Shown here: positions 7,551 to 16,500 of the stretch, one piece after another | Layout: each line of letters opens with the position of its first letter | Position numbering within the stretch: the first letter of the stretch is position 1 | Origin: an uncultured Campylobacter sp. | GTDB taxonomy: Bacteria > Campylobacterota > Campylobacteria > Campylobacterales > Campylobacteraceae | DNA length: 64,000 nt | Reading direction: 5' to 3' | Assembly: GCA_945873855.1 (NCBI GenBank) | Contig: CAMCEN010000001.1 | Span: 62,001-126,000 of the forward strand | Program-made: the position numbers and the translations under genes | Notes under the pieces: generated by a model | Databases searched by the model: none | Seen by the model: only the letters and a program-made list of their open reading frames with translations | What the model was told of the DNA's origin: nothing

Positions 7551-8663
7551 CTAGTTTTTCATCTCATTTTTTACACTTTTTGCGATAAAAGCACCGATTT
7601 TTTTATATCCATCGTGGCTTAGGTGTAGGTTATCACGGCTAACAAGCTTGTTTTTGCGCCAGTCCTTCCAGCCACCGCTACTTTCTACAAAAGCCCTAGT
7701 ATCCACAAAAATCGCATTTTCATCTCTAGCTAGGCGTTTTAGAGCACTTATTACCAAAGGCATTTTCTTTATTTTTGGGCTAGGTGGTGGGGCTACAAGG
7801 ACGAGTTTAGCGTTTTTTGAAGCACTTTTTAGCTTGGTGATTAAACTTTTCATTGAGTTATAAAAGCCACTTTCACTAAAGTCTTTATCTAGCGCATCGT
7901 TTGTGCCATATGCTAAAATAAAAAGCTCATAGTCAAAGCCAGCAAAGTCCCTGCTCCACGCCTCATCGCTCCACTTTGCGCTTATGCTTGAGTAAGCTCC
8001 ATTTGCGGCGCAAAAATCCACAAAATCGCCCTTTTGATAGATTTTATATCCGCCAAGTTCTGCGCCATTTTTAAGAGCTTTTATTTCAAGCGGAAAGCTA
8101 AGCGCAAAGGTGCTATACTCCCAGATATCAGGGCTTTTTTGCGTGATTTTATACTCTTTGGCGTTAGCATCTTTTAGCGTAAATATTTCGCCACTTTGGC
8201 TAAATTTATGTAAAATCTCCACTCCAAAAAGCCCTTTTAGCTTTTTTAGTTTTAAAGACATTGTAGCGTTCTCATCAGCTTTTGCCACCACGCCACAAAG
8301 TGCGTAGTCATCGTATTTATCACGCCTTGAGCTCAGCACTTCAAAGCCGTTATTTTCAAAGCTTAGCTCAGAGTGGGCATGATACTTGCTCACAGCAGCT
8401 GGCACAAAGCCCGCTGAGCCCACGCTAGCAGCAAAATACTCATCTCTAAACGCTGCTACCATCGCCCCACTTGCCACATGCGAATCGCCAAAAAACTTTA
8501 CTCCACGACCATTTTGGCTAATATTTAGCCTTTTTAGCTCTTTTTTAGCTAGCATTTCATCGCTGCTCTTGTTTTCAGCTATGATTTTTTGCGCACAAGC
8601 TGCTAGCAAAAGCGCAGCAAAAAGCCCCAAAAACGCATAAAAACTAGCTAAAATTTTATTCAA
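7551..8663 (-). CDS. ape1: SGNH-fold esterase lipoprotein, Ape1-like peptidoglycan O-acetylesterase
   Basis: A 370-residue secreted esterase. The N-terminus has a membrane segment ending in a lipobox, LLLAACAQK, so it is probably a lipoprotein. SGNH blocks are present: GVKFFGDSHVASGAM (nucleophile Ser), ILAYGTNDALD, and DNLHLSHDGYKKI (Asp and His of the triad). It follows patB with an 8-bp overlap and starts at TTG. In Campylobacter this neighbour of patA/patB removes acetyl groups from MurNAc O-6, so I infer that substrate from context. A patB-type transferase role is the alternative. Confidence 0.78.
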   Translation of the reverse strand: MNKILASFYAFLGLFAALLLAACAQKIIAENKSSDEMLAKKELKRLNISQNGRGVKFFGDSHVASGAMVAAFRDEYFAASVGSAGFVPAAVSKYHAHSELSFENNGFEVLSSRRDKYDDYALCGVVAKADENATMSLKLKKLKGLFGVEILHKFSQSGEIFTLKDANAKEYKITQKSPDIWEYSTFALSFPLEIKALKNGAELGGYKIYQKGDFVDFCAANGAYSSISAKWSDEAWSRDFAGFDYELFILAYGTNDALDKDFSESGFYNSMKSLITKLKSASKNAKLVLVAPPPSPKIKKMPLVISALKRLARDENAIFVDTRAFVESSGGWKDWRKNKLVSRDNLHLSHDGYKKIGAFIAKSVKNEMKN

Positions 8664-9672
8664 TTTCTATCCTTTTTAGTATTTCATCAGCTAGGATTTG
8701 TGAGCCTATTTTGCTTATGTGAATTCCATCATCTTGGCGGATTTTAGAGCGTTTGCCATTTATGTTTAAGTAAGTAAGAAAATTATCATTTTGGCAAAGA
8801 TACTCGCTAGTATTTATGAAAAACTGCCCATTTTGCTCGCTTACACTTTTGTAAATTTCATTTAAAAGCTCTATTTTTTTCGCATAGTCAGTTTTTTGCA
8901 TACAAGGCAGGCTTAGCCACAGCACCTTTACATTACTAGCTTTGGCGATTTTATAGATTTCATCCACACGCCTAGCATAAAACTCCCTCCATTCACTCGA
9001 GTTTAGCTCATAAAACTTACCATTTATACTGCGTCCCCACGGATCATTTGCGCCTATTAGCATCACAAGTAGCCTTATGTCTTGATTTTGAGCCAAAGCC
9101 TCTTTTATAACCTGCGCCCAGTTATGAGATTTTTTATATAGTAACCCTGTGCTTTGCTTGCTTAGATCAAGCACTTTTAGCCCTAGTTTTGGATAGTTTT
9201 GACTAGCTATCATGCCGATGTATTGCATCATGCTATCGCCTGTGATTAGCACGCTATCACCTTGTTTTAGCACTATTTTATCATCTGAGCTTTGCTCTAT
9301 AGTAGCAGTATCTGCGCTAGCATTTTCATCACTTATTTGGGCGCTAGCTCTTATATTTATTGTTATATTATCATCAAAAGGTATTATATCGTTAGTGATA
9401 TTTGCTTCGCTATCATTTTGTTTATTTGTCTCAAAGACAGCAGCATCAGCGCTTTGGGTATTATTTTCAAAAATAACATTTGCGCTAGTATCAACAAACA
9501 CGCCAAAAGCCCTAAAAATCTCTGCTCCCTTGCTAAATTCTGTGCCCTTTAAAAGCTCATCAAGCCCAAAAGAGCTATGAAATCTTTGTTCTATATAAAA
9601 AATCAGCGAGTTTTGTGTGAAAAAAACCAGCACCACAAGCATTAAAACATTTACTAAAACAAACTTAAACAT
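8656..9672 (-). CDS. patB: PatB-like SGNH peptidoglycan O-acetyltransferase
   Basis: A 338-residue membrane-anchored SGNH protein. The first 25 residues form a signal anchor (FVLVNVLMLVVLVFF). A variable Asn/Asp/Ala-rich linker (about 75-130) precedes the SGNH domain: SVLITGDSMMQYIG, VMLIGANDPWG, and DDGIHISKIGSQIL. PatB transfers acetyl groups delivered by PatA to peptidoglycan in the periplasm. It sits 3 bp after patA and overlaps ape1 by 8 bp, so the three genes are translated from one transcript. Confidence 0.8.
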   Translation of the reverse strand: MFKFVLVNVLMLVVLVFFTQNSLIFYIEQRFHSSFGLDELLKGTEFSKGAEIFRAFGVFVDTSANVIFENNTQSADAAVFETNKQNDSEANITNDIIPFDDNITINIRASAQISDENASADTATIEQSSDDKIVLKQGDSVLITGDSMMQYIGMIASQNYPKLGLKVLDLSKQSTGLLYKKSHNWAQVIKEALAQNQDIRLLVMLIGANDPWGRSINGKFYELNSSEWREFYARRVDEIYKIAKASNVKVLWLSLPCMQKTDYAKKIELLNEIYKSVSEQNGQFFINTSEYLCQNDNFLTYLNINGKRSKIRQDDGIHISKIGSQILADEILKRIEIE

Positions 9673-9675
9673 GAC

Positions 9676-11211
9676 TTAAAAACTCGCATAAATAAAACTT
9701 GGAATTCCACTAGGCATAATAGCAATTATCATGCTAAAAACAAGCCCTAGCACAAGAGCTTTTAGCGGGACTGGCATGCATGAGAGCATATGAACACAAA
9801 AGCCAAAAAATCCAGCGCATTTGTGATATAGCCCCACGCCCACAAGCAGCAAAATCACTAATGCTGTCTGCGAGCCAAAATTCCCAGCTGCTAGCGCTGC
9901 AAAAAGCCCTTTTAGTATGACTAAGCTATTATCAAAGTCATTGGCAAAAAATATCCACGCAAAACTAACAAAAATATAGGTTAAAATCAAAGATACATAG
10001 TAGTTTAGCTGCGGCAGGGCTAAGGCTTTATAAGCGTTAAAAATCACCAGCCCCACGCCATGAAGCAGCCCCCAGATGAGAAAATTCCACTCTGCTCCAT
10101 GCCAAATTCCAGAAAGCCCAAAGGCAATAAGCACATTTATTTGCGTGCGAGTAAAGCCCCCAGCCGACCCACCAAGCGGAATATAAATATAACGCATAAT
10201 AAAAGTAGTTAGCGTGATATGCCAACGCTGCCAAAACTCTCTAATATTTCTCGCTGCATACGGCATAGCAAAGTTCTGCGCTAGCTCAAAGCCAAGGGCT
10301 AAGGCAAGTGCGCGGCTCATATCTATAAACCCGCTAAAATTCGCATATAGCACCACGCCATAAAGCAAAATCGCAAGCAGTATCTGGCTAGCCGAGCTAG
10401 ATGATGAATAAACCGAGCTAAAAACATTATTTACATAAGGGCTAAGTAGCGAGCTAATCACCAGTAGTTTCACACAAGCAAAAAGGGCAAGCGTGAAAAT
10501 CTCATCACCACAAGAAAAATTCTTTGGCTCATTAAACTGCGGCAAAAGTGCCCTAAGCCCCTTCTCATCGCTAGCACGGCTAATAGGCCCCATCACAATA
10601 CTAGGAAAAAACGCTAAAAAGCAAGCTAGAGAGATAAAATCATCACACCTCTCACACTGCCCCCTATACATAGCTACCAAGTATGTAATACTCATAAATG
10701 TATAGTATGACACGCCCAGCGGAAACGCCACACTCTCAAAAAGACTAAGCCCAAAAAACTCAAAAAATCCAGCAAATACTCCATAAAAGAAATCATAATA
10801 TTTAAAAAAGCACAAAAACAGCACACAAAAGCCAATAATCACGCCCAAAGCTAGATTTGAAGTAGGTGCAAACTTGTTTTTATATGAAATAAGCTCAGCA
10901 CTTTGCGAATTATTTTTTGTATTATTTTTTGTATTATTTTTTGTATTATTTGCTAAATCCTCGCTGAATTTTTGGCTTTGTTCTAATAAGCGCACGAGCT
11001 TGCCGTGTTCTTGCAGATACTTACCACACACAAAAACAGCGCAAGTAAAGCCAAAAAGCACCAGCGCAAAATACAAGCTATTTGCGCAAATAAAGGCATA
11101 AGAAGCAAATAAAATCAGCAATTTTTGCATGCTAACAAAGTTTTTAGCCGCCCAGTATATCACAAAAAACAGCAAAAAAAGTAGCACAAACTCAGGTGAG
11201 AAAAAAGTCAT
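9676..11211 (-). CDS. patA: MBOAT-family O-acetyltransferase (PatA-like)
   Basis: A 511-residue polytopic membrane O-acyltransferase that moves acetyl groups across the membrane for peptidoglycan O-acetylation. The MBOAT signature is clear: VSYYTFMSITYLVAMYRG, IREFWQRWHITLTTFIMRYI and, with the essential His, SGIWHGAEWNFLIWGLLHG. Residues about 93-104 are three NNTK units from a 12-bp direct repeat, in a loop where most homologues have none. First gene of patA-patB-ape1. A TAAAAT -10-like box lies about 25 bp upstream. AlgI of alginate acetylation is a relative, but no alginate genes are nearby. Confidence 0.88.
   Translation of the reverse strand: MTFFSPEFVLLFLLFFVIYWAAKNFVSMQKLLILFASYAFICANSLYFALVLFGFTCAVFVCGKYLQEHGKLVRLLEQSQKFSEDLANNTKNNTKNNTKNNSQSAELISYKNKFAPTSNLALGVIIGFCVLFLCFFKYYDFFYGVFAGFFEFFGLSLFESVAFPLGVSYYTFMSITYLVAMYRGQCERCDDFISLACFLAFFPSIVMGPISRASDEKGLRALLPQFNEPKNFSCGDEIFTLALFACVKLLVISSLLSPYVNNVFSSVYSSSSSASQILLAILLYGVVLYANFSGFIDMSRALALALGFELAQNFAMPYAARNIREFWQRWHITLTTFIMRYIYIPLGGSAGGFTRTQINVLIAFGLSGIWHGAEWNFLIWGLLHGVGLVIFNAYKALALPQLNYYVSLILTYIFVSFAWIFFANDFDNSLVILKGLFAALAAGNFGSQTALVILLLVGVGLYHKCAGFFGFCVHMLSCMPVPLKALVLGLVFSMIIAIMPSGIPSFIYASF
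10909..10958 (-). repeat. 12-bp in-frame microsatellite inside patA
   Basis: TTTTTTGTATTA on the plus strand is repeated three to four times in a row, coding (NNTK)n. Because the unit is 12 bp, changes in copy number lengthen or shorten the loop without breaking the frame. Confidence 0.8.
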
Positions 11212-11740
11212 AAACTAGCCTTGAAAAATAAAAAAGTAATTTTATCTTATTTTTTGTGAATTTTTGCAAAATTTCAGTATTTTTTAGGGGGTTAGGGGGA
11301 TATTTTTTAGCAATTCTAGAATTCCTAAACTAGAATTCATAAACTAAAATTCTAGAATTCTAAAATTCCCAATCTAAAATTCCCAATCTAAAATTCCTAA
11401 TCTAGAATTCCTAAACTAAAATTCTAGAATTCTAAAATTCCCAATCTAGAATTCCTAATCTAGAATTCCTAAAATAAATTCTAGAATTCCAGAATTCCTA
11501 AACTAGAATTCCCAAAATAAAATCTAGAATTCTAGAATTCCCAATCTAGAATTCCCAAGCCTTATGTCATCCCCCGACTTGATCGGGGGATCTCATCACA
11601 AAGAATTCTAGAATTCCTAAAAAATACCCCCTAACCCCCAACCAGCGGATGCGAAGCAAAAAAGCCTAGGAATTCTAGAATTTCATACAGACAGAGATCC
11701 CCCAGTCAAGCTGGGGGATGACAGGGAATTCTAGAATTCC
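11212..11740. repeat. gene-free repeat block (GAATTC palindrome array)
   Basis: No coding sequence seen. From about 11310 to 11560 the DNA is almost entirely full or partial GGAATTCTAGAATTCC copies separated by CCTAAACTA, CCCAATCTA and similar spacers. At 11567-11594 is the hairpin CCCCCGACTTGATCGGGGG inside GTCAT...ATCTC, and at 11694-11722 an opposite-oriented relative. A CCCCCTAACCCCC element with AACCAGCGGATGCGAAGC follows at about 11626-11665. Next to patA is a GGGGGTTAGGGGG stretch, the reverse of that element. Confidence 0.9.
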
Positions 11741-13567
11741 CTAAACCTCCAAGCCCTTTTTAAGTTTTCTAATCAAAAACCTTGCGCTGTGAAACTCGCT
11801 AAAAAGACTATGGCTAATGCATAGCGGACGATTTAAAAGCAAATCAAGCATTATCTCAGAGCCCAAAACAGCCGTGCTAAGTGCGTGCGCACCGTGTGCG
11901 GTATTTACAAAAATGCCCTTTTTGTAGCGTGGTGGCGGCAAAATCTCAGCTTTGTTTTTTTGCCACAAAAGAGCCTTGTAATCCTCGCAAAAGCCCTGAT
12001 AATCGTGCATCTGCGAAATCAGCGCAAACCTATCGCCACTATAAGCTCTAAGCCCAGCATTTGCACCTAAAACTTTAACATTTTTGCCAAGATACTGCGC
12101 TACTTTTGCGATATTTTCATCATTTTCGCTCTCTCTAATCTCACAGTCTAGATCTAGCCTATCAAAGCTAGAGCCAATCACCTGAACGCTGCTAAAAGGC
12201 GCACAAATGTAGCCCTTATGACTAAGCGGAACGCCCTCGTAGCAAGGTTTTATATGCGTAGCTTGCCCACGAACCGCACTTAGCAAAATGTTTTTATCAT
12301 AGCTTTTTATAAGCTCATTTGAGTGAGCACCACCGGCGATGATAAGCGCATCAAAGCTGATTTTTTGCCCACTTTTGAGGCGCAAATCGCTCTCAAAAAT
12401 CTCTTTAACCTCACAGCCAAAGCGCAGATCAAGCCTGCTAGCTAAAAACTGCCTTAAAGCTAGTGGAGCGATTTGCACGGCGTGTTTTACCAAAATTTCA
12501 TCGCCGTTTTTGGCAAAAAGCGCAGGGTAAGCCAAAAAAGCCTCTTTAAAACGCTGTTTTTCATCCTCATTTTTAGCGATGTATTTTGCGCCACAAAAGC
12601 TTATAAATGGCGCAAGCTCGCTGCGCTTTTTATAAAAGCTTATAGCTGCTAAAAAAGCCCTGATATGCGCCTTTGCTAGTAGTGAACTAGGTTTATGGAT
12701 AAGTGGTAAGCAAAGCCCAGCAAGGTTAGAGCTAGCTCCATTTTCTAAGCTAGGATTTTTTTCTAAAACCACGTTAGAAATGCCAAGTTTTTGTAATCTA
12801 TAAGCTGTGAGTAGCCCTGTGATACCTGCGCCGATGATTACTACATTTTGGGGCTTTTTTGCCAAACTAGAATTCCCTCTGGCAAACCATGGATTTAAAG
12901 TGTGCTTTTTTGCCATAGGCTCAGGGCAAAGTGCGTGGATAAACTCACGCTTTTTGCCCTGCCCTGCTCTTTTTTCATATATAAAGGCATTTTTGCTTAA
13001 AGCGTCCTTAAACACCCTAGCGCAAGAATACGAACGCAAAATAGCATCCTTAGCGCAATGCTCTCTTACAAGAGCTAAAAAATCAGCGCTAAAAAGCTCA
13101 GAATTTTTGCTAGGACTAAAGCCGTCAATGTAGAAAATATCAGCCCTAAAATCGCTGTTTTCAAGCCAAGTAAAAGCAGCTCCAAAATAAAAGTCCAAAA
13201 TCCCAAAATCGCCAAAATATATGCGCAAAATCTCATCTTTTATAGGATAATAAAAGCTTATAAACTCACAAAAAAGCTCTCTAAACTCGCTAAAATCAGC
13301 ATAAAAACGCTGCAAATCAGCCCTACTAATAGGCTCTATTTCACAAGCTATATAATGAAGTTTTTTGCCCAAAGCCTGCGCTTTTTTAAGACTAACAAAA
13401 AAGTTTAACCCAAAGCCAAAACCGCTCTCAGCGATGATAATTTCATCTTTTTTTACTTCATCAATAGCACTTGCATACACGCTTTGCCTCTCAGCCTTTG
13501 GGTCATTTGCGTCAAAATACACATCGCCAAAACGCTCATTATACGGCACTCCGTCTTTTAACAGCAT
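11741..13567 (-). CDS. mnmC: bifunctional tRNA wobble-uridine modification enzyme MnmC
   Basis: MnmC finishes mnm5(s2)U at the wobble position of tRNA. The N-terminal methyltransferase (residues about 1-220) shows IIIAESGFGFGLNFFVSLK and FYIDGFSPSKNSELFSADFL. The C-terminal FAD oxidoreductase shows VVIIGAGITGLLTAYRLQKL (dinucleotide motif) and VNTAHGAHALSTAVLGSEIM near the end. At 608 residues it is full length. The interdomain stretch includes ARGNSSLAKK, in which GGGAATTCTAG is a half copy of the genome palindrome. Transcribed divergently from the CsgG-like lipoprotein. Confidence 0.95.
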   Translation of the reverse strand: MLLKDGVPYNERFGDVYFDANDPKAERQSVYASAIDEVKKDEIIIAESGFGFGLNFFVSLKKAQALGKKLHYIACEIEPISRADLQRFYADFSEFRELFCEFISFYYPIKDEILRIYFGDFGILDFYFGAAFTWLENSDFRADIFYIDGFSPSKNSELFSADFLALVREHCAKDAILRSYSCARVFKDALSKNAFIYEKRAGQGKKREFIHALCPEPMAKKHTLNPWFARGNSSLAKKPQNVVIIGAGITGLLTAYRLQKLGISNVVLEKNPSLENGASSNLAGLCLPLIHKPSSLLAKAHIRAFLAAISFYKKRSELAPFISFCGAKYIAKNEDEKQRFKEAFLAYPALFAKNGDEILVKHAVQIAPLALRQFLASRLDLRFGCEVKEIFESDLRLKSGQKISFDALIIAGGAHSNELIKSYDKNILLSAVRGQATHIKPCYEGVPLSHKGYICAPFSSVQVIGSSFDRLDLDCEIRESENDENIAKVAQYLGKNVKVLGANAGLRAYSGDRFALISQMHDYQGFCEDYKALLWQKNKAEILPPPRYKKGIFVNTAHGAHALSTAVLGSEIMLDLLLNRPLCISHSLFSEFHSARFLIRKLKKGLEV

Positions 13568-13628
13568 TTTTTGCCTTTATTTTTTTATAAGCTTAAAGCA
13601 AAATTTATAAAATATTCCTTAAATTTAC

Positions 13629-13634
13629 TATAAT
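13629..13634 (+). promoter_or_regulatory. -10 box for the CsgG-like lipoprotein gene
   Basis: TATAAT in TTTACTATAATTTAAGG, 62 bp before the ATG at 13696. The ribosome site is TTAGGGAGA at about 13682-13690. The leader is AT-rich with no other feature. Confidence 0.6.
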
Positions 13635-13695
13635 TTAAGGAAAAAAACTATAAAGTTACACATTTTTTTCACAATCTAAAACTTAGGGAGACAAA

Positions 13696-14505
13696 ATGAA
13701 AAAATCACTTCTAATCAGTGGCTTGCTAGCTACTGCACTTTTTACAGGCTGTGCTACTGGTGGCAGCTCACAACCTAGTTATAGCGGTGGTGCAGCAGCT
13801 GGAAAAAACTCTACTGCTAAAGGCATTGAGCGTTGCGCTAAACCTATGGGAACTCTTGCTATACATGAGGATCAAAGAAGCGACTGGTTTGCGTATCTTA
13901 CTCGCAACTACAAGCTAACCTCTACAGTCCCAGTTATCAAAACTATACTTCAGCAAACAAATTGCTTTGTTATCGTTGAGCGTGGCAAAATGATGGATAA
14001 CATGATGCAAGAACGCGCTTTACAACAAAGTGGCGAGATGAGAAAAGTAAATACCAAAAAAAGCAAGAAAAATCGCAATTGGAAAAACCAAATGGTCGCA
14101 GCTGACTTTGCTATAAATCCTGAGATTTTCTTTAGCGATGCAAATACTGCTGGCGTAGCCCCAGCAGCAAGTGCTATTGGTGGCGGCCTGTTTGGTGCTT
14201 TAGTAGGTGGCTTTAGCAAAAAAGAAACTCAAGTTTCTCTAACCATGATCGATAACCGCTCAGGTGTCCAAATCGCAAGTGCTATAGGTCATGCTAGTGC
14301 TGCTGATTTTTGGGGTCTTGGCGGACTTGGCGGTAGCGGTGGCGGTGGTGCGCTTCGTATGTACTCACGCACACCAGAGGGTAAAACCCTAGTAAATGCC
14401 TTTGTAGATGCAATAAACCAAATGGTAGTAGCACTTAACAATTATGAAGCTCAAAGTGTAGAAGGCGGCCTAGGTCAAGGCGGCACACTAGAAATCGCTG
14501 ACTAG
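13696..14505 (+). CDS. CsgG-like outer-membrane lipoprotein
   Basis: A 269-residue lipoprotein: signal peptide with lipobox LFTGC at residues about 15-19, then a CsgG/HfaB-like domain with TNCFVIVERGKMMDNMMQER and ALQQSGEM, the family's best conserved part. NAGVAP-like and GGGLFGALVGG stretches and a Gly-rich LGGLGGSGGGG loop follow, then TPEGKTLVNAFVDAINQMV. CsgG proteins form export pores for surface fibres; many distant relatives have unknown cargo. The next gene encodes a small secreted Tyr/Asp/Arg-rich protein that could be a partner, which is inference from adjacency only. Confidence 0.75.
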   Translation: MKKSLLISGLLATALFTGCATGGSSQPSYSGGAAAGKNSTAKGIERCAKPMGTLAIHEDQRSDWFAYLTRNYKLTSTVPVIKTILQQTNCFVIVERGKMMDNMMQERALQQSGEMRKVNTKKSKKNRNWKNQMVAADFAINPEIFFSDANTAGVAPAASAIGGGLFGALVGGFSKKETQVSLTMIDNRSGVQIASAIGHASAADFWGLGGLGGSGGGGALRMYSRTPEGKTLVNAFVDAINQMVVALNNYEAQSVEGGLGQGGTLEIAD

Positions 14506-14590
14506 AAGAATTTTTCTTTATACCTTTGTTTTAGAATTCTAGAATTCCCTAAGGAATTCTAGAATTCCTATCTTCAAAAACGGAACTCTT

Positions 14591-15061
14591 ATGAAAAAAA
14601 TATATTTTGCTCTTTTATTTTCTGCTTTTTTAACAAATCTTAGTGCTAAGATTATCGCTAGTGAGCGTGTAATTGATGGGCTTTGCGAGCTTTATTATGA
14701 GCAAAGCAGAGTCGGCAGAGACTACGGATACTCAAGTGCTAAAGCGATGAATAAACGCATACAAGAGTATAGAGCCAGATTTGGCTTACAAGAATTTGAC
14801 GAAAGAGAATGTGGCGACTTTAACTCTTTTGGCAGAGGCTTTGATGAAAGCAGAGCCTATAATAGAGGCTACGAAGATGGCTATTACGACAGCTACGATG
14901 ATAGAAGGTACTACCGACATCCGCAAAGAAGATCCGCTGATCCGTGGAATGATAGATCAAGAGCAAATGATCCATGGAATGATAGATCAAGAGCCGCTGA
15001 TCCGTGGAATGATAGATCAAGGGGTGGCGCACACAATCCACAAAATCCCTGGAATGATTAA
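14591..15061 (+). CDS. secreted protein with C-terminal DPWNDRSR repeats
   Basis: A 156-residue protein with a cleavable-looking signal peptide (KIYFALLFSAFLTNLSAK), a middle part of unknown fold with two cysteines (CELYYEQSRVG and ERECGDF), then a Tyr/Asp/Arg-rich stretch and three 10-residue units of the form [AN]DPWNDRSR[AG], closed by NPWND. I recognise no domain family. It follows the CsgG-like gene with only one palindrome between them. The repeats are acidic-aromatic-basic and could bind a surface polymer or self-associate; that is speculation. A second open frame over the repeats is a by-product of the 30-bp period. Confidence 0.7.
   Translation: MKKIYFALLFSAFLTNLSAKIIASERVIDGLCELYYEQSRVGRDYGYSSAKAMNKRIQEYRARFGLQEFDERECGDFNSFGRGFDESRAYNRGYEDGYYDSYDDRRYYRHPQRRSADPWNDRSRANDPWNDRSRAADPWNDRSRGGAHNPQNPWND
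14936..15025 (+). repeat. three 30-bp coding tandem repeats
   Basis: GATCC[GA]TGGAATGATAGATC recurs at exact 30-bp steps, coding the [AN]DPWNDRSR[AG] units. The units are nearly identical at DNA level, so the array is young or kept uniform by recombination. Confidence 0.85.
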
Positions 15062-15201
15062 AATATTTTTATTTTACTAGGGAATTCTAGAATTCCTAAA
15101 ATAAAATCTAGAATTCCTAAGATAAATTCTAGAATTCTTAAAATAAATTCTAGAATTCTTAAAATAAATTCTAAAATTCCTAAAATAAAATCTAGAATTC
15201 C
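15062..15201. repeat. palindrome cluster between the repeat protein and bioA
   Basis: Six to seven full or decayed GGAATTCTAGAATTCC copies separated by TAAAATAAA, lying between the convergent 3' ends of the two genes. It may serve as a weak two-way terminator. Confidence 0.8.
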
Positions 15202-16500
15202 TTAGAGCTCATTTATTAGCTCTTTTATTTGCGTGCTAGCAAAGGCGATTTGATCCCTAGTTATAACATATGGTGGCATGAAGTATAGGCTCGCACCAAG
15301 CGGACGAAGCAATAAGCCACGATTTAAAGCTAGGCTTCTAAACTCTCTACTTTTTGCCCCAGCAAGACGCGGCACATCAAAGGCTAGCACCATACCACGC
15401 TGACGGAGGTTTCGCACCTTTTCATGCTCCCTAGCCCACTTAAATTGCTCCAAAATAAACGCACTTAAAGCCTTGTTTTTCTCAATCACATTTTCGCTCT
15501 CAAAGATATCTAAAGTAGCGTTTGCAGCAGCTGCTGCTAGGGCGTTTCCTGTGTAGCTGTGAGAGTGAAGAAAAGCCCTATCAAAATCCCCTAAAAACTC
15601 ATTATACACGCTATCACTCGTCACTACCACTGAAAAAGGCAGATTTCCACCGCTTAGCCCCTTGCTAAGGCAGACAAAATCAGGCACAAAGCCCACCTGC
15701 TCCATCGCCCACATAGACCCACTACGCCCAAAGCCCACCGCAATTTCATCAAAAATCACATCTATTTCGTAGCTTCGCACCAGCTCGCAGGCTTTTTTGG
15801 TATAAGCAGGGCTTGGCATATTCATATTGCCAGAGCATTGAATTAGTGGCTCTATTATAAAGGCACTGATGCGGTGAGCGTGTGTTTTTAGCACTTTTTC
15901 AAGGTCGCTTAGAGCCTCATCTTCGCTTACAATCTCGCCACCCCAAGCAGAAAAATCACAAGGCACTTTTGCTGAGATGCAATCAATCAAAATTCCACCA
16001 TAACTAGCTTTGTAAAGCTCCACATCGCCCACGCTTAGAGCTCCGATGGTCTCTCCGTGATAGCTATTTTTAAGGTTTAGAAAAAGCGGTTTTTCCTTGC
16101 CTGTTAGCTTATTTTTGTGATAGCTCATTTTTAGGGCGACCTCTACAGCTGCTGAGCCATTATCAGCGTAAAAGCATTTGTTTAATGGGCTTGGCAGTAA
16201 TTTACAAAGCCTAGCACTAAGTCGCACCAAAGGCTCGTGCGTAAAGCCAGCTAGTATCACTTGACTGAGGCTCTTTGCTTGTTCGGCGATTTTAGCGGCT
16301 ATATAAGCATTGCCGTGTCCAAAAATATTTACCCACCAGCTAGAAATACAATCAATATAAGCCTTTTCATCGTAGTCGTAAAGGATAGCGCCATCGCCAC
16401 GCTTGATAGCTAGCACGCTATCATACTCACTCATCTGTGAACAAGGATGCCAAATGTGTTCTAAATCAAGTTTTGAGAGTTCTTGGGCTGTATTATTCAT
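15202..16500 (-). CDS. bioA: adenosylmethionine-8-amino-7-oxononanoate aminotransferase
   Basis: PLP enzyme of biotin synthesis that makes 7,8-diaminopelargonate from KAPA using S-adenosylmethionine. 432 residues, full length. Motifs: IWHPCSQMSEY near the start, SYHGETIGALSVGD, VIFDEIAVGFGRSGSMWAME (PLP aspartate), and LSKGLSGGNLPFSVV with the Schiff-base lysine. Flanked on both sides by repeat blocks and not obviously in an operon with other bio genes here. Confidence 0.95.
   Translation of the reverse strand: MNNTAQELSKLDLEHIWHPCSQMSEYDSVLAIKRGDGAILYDYDEKAYIDCISSWWVNIFGHGNAYIAAKIAEQAKSLSQVILAGFTHEPLVRLSARLCKLLPSPLNKCFYADNGSAAVEVALKMSYHKNKLTGKEKPLFLNLKNSYHGETIGALSVGDVELYKASYGGILIDCISAKVPCDFSAWGGEIVSEDEALSDLEKVLKTHAHRISAFIIEPLIQCSGNMNMPSPAYTKKACELVRSYEIDVIFDEIAVGFGRSGSMWAMEQVGFVPDFVCLSKGLSGGNLPFSVVVTSDSVYNEFLGDFDRAFLHSHSYTGNALAAAAANATLDIFESENVIEKNKALSAFILEQFKWAREHEKVRNLRQRGMVLAFDVPRLAGAKSREFRSLALNRGLLLRPLGASLYFMPPYVITRDQIAFASTQIKELINEL

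Noticed and set aside
11310-11560. Regular repeats that could suggest a CRISPR array
   Set aside because: The repeat is a 16-bp palindrome with short, variable, related spacers; there are no 30-40 bp unique spacers and no cas genes.
11310-11560. GAATTCTAGAATTC read as a heat-shock element (GAAnnTTC)
   Set aside because: The match is to a eukaryotic factor's site; no bacterial counterpart is known and distribution is not promoter-bound.
14781-15080. A 99-codon plus-strand frame overlapping the DPWND gene
   Set aside because: Open only because the 30-bp period keeps all frames free of stops; no ribosome site and no signal peptide.
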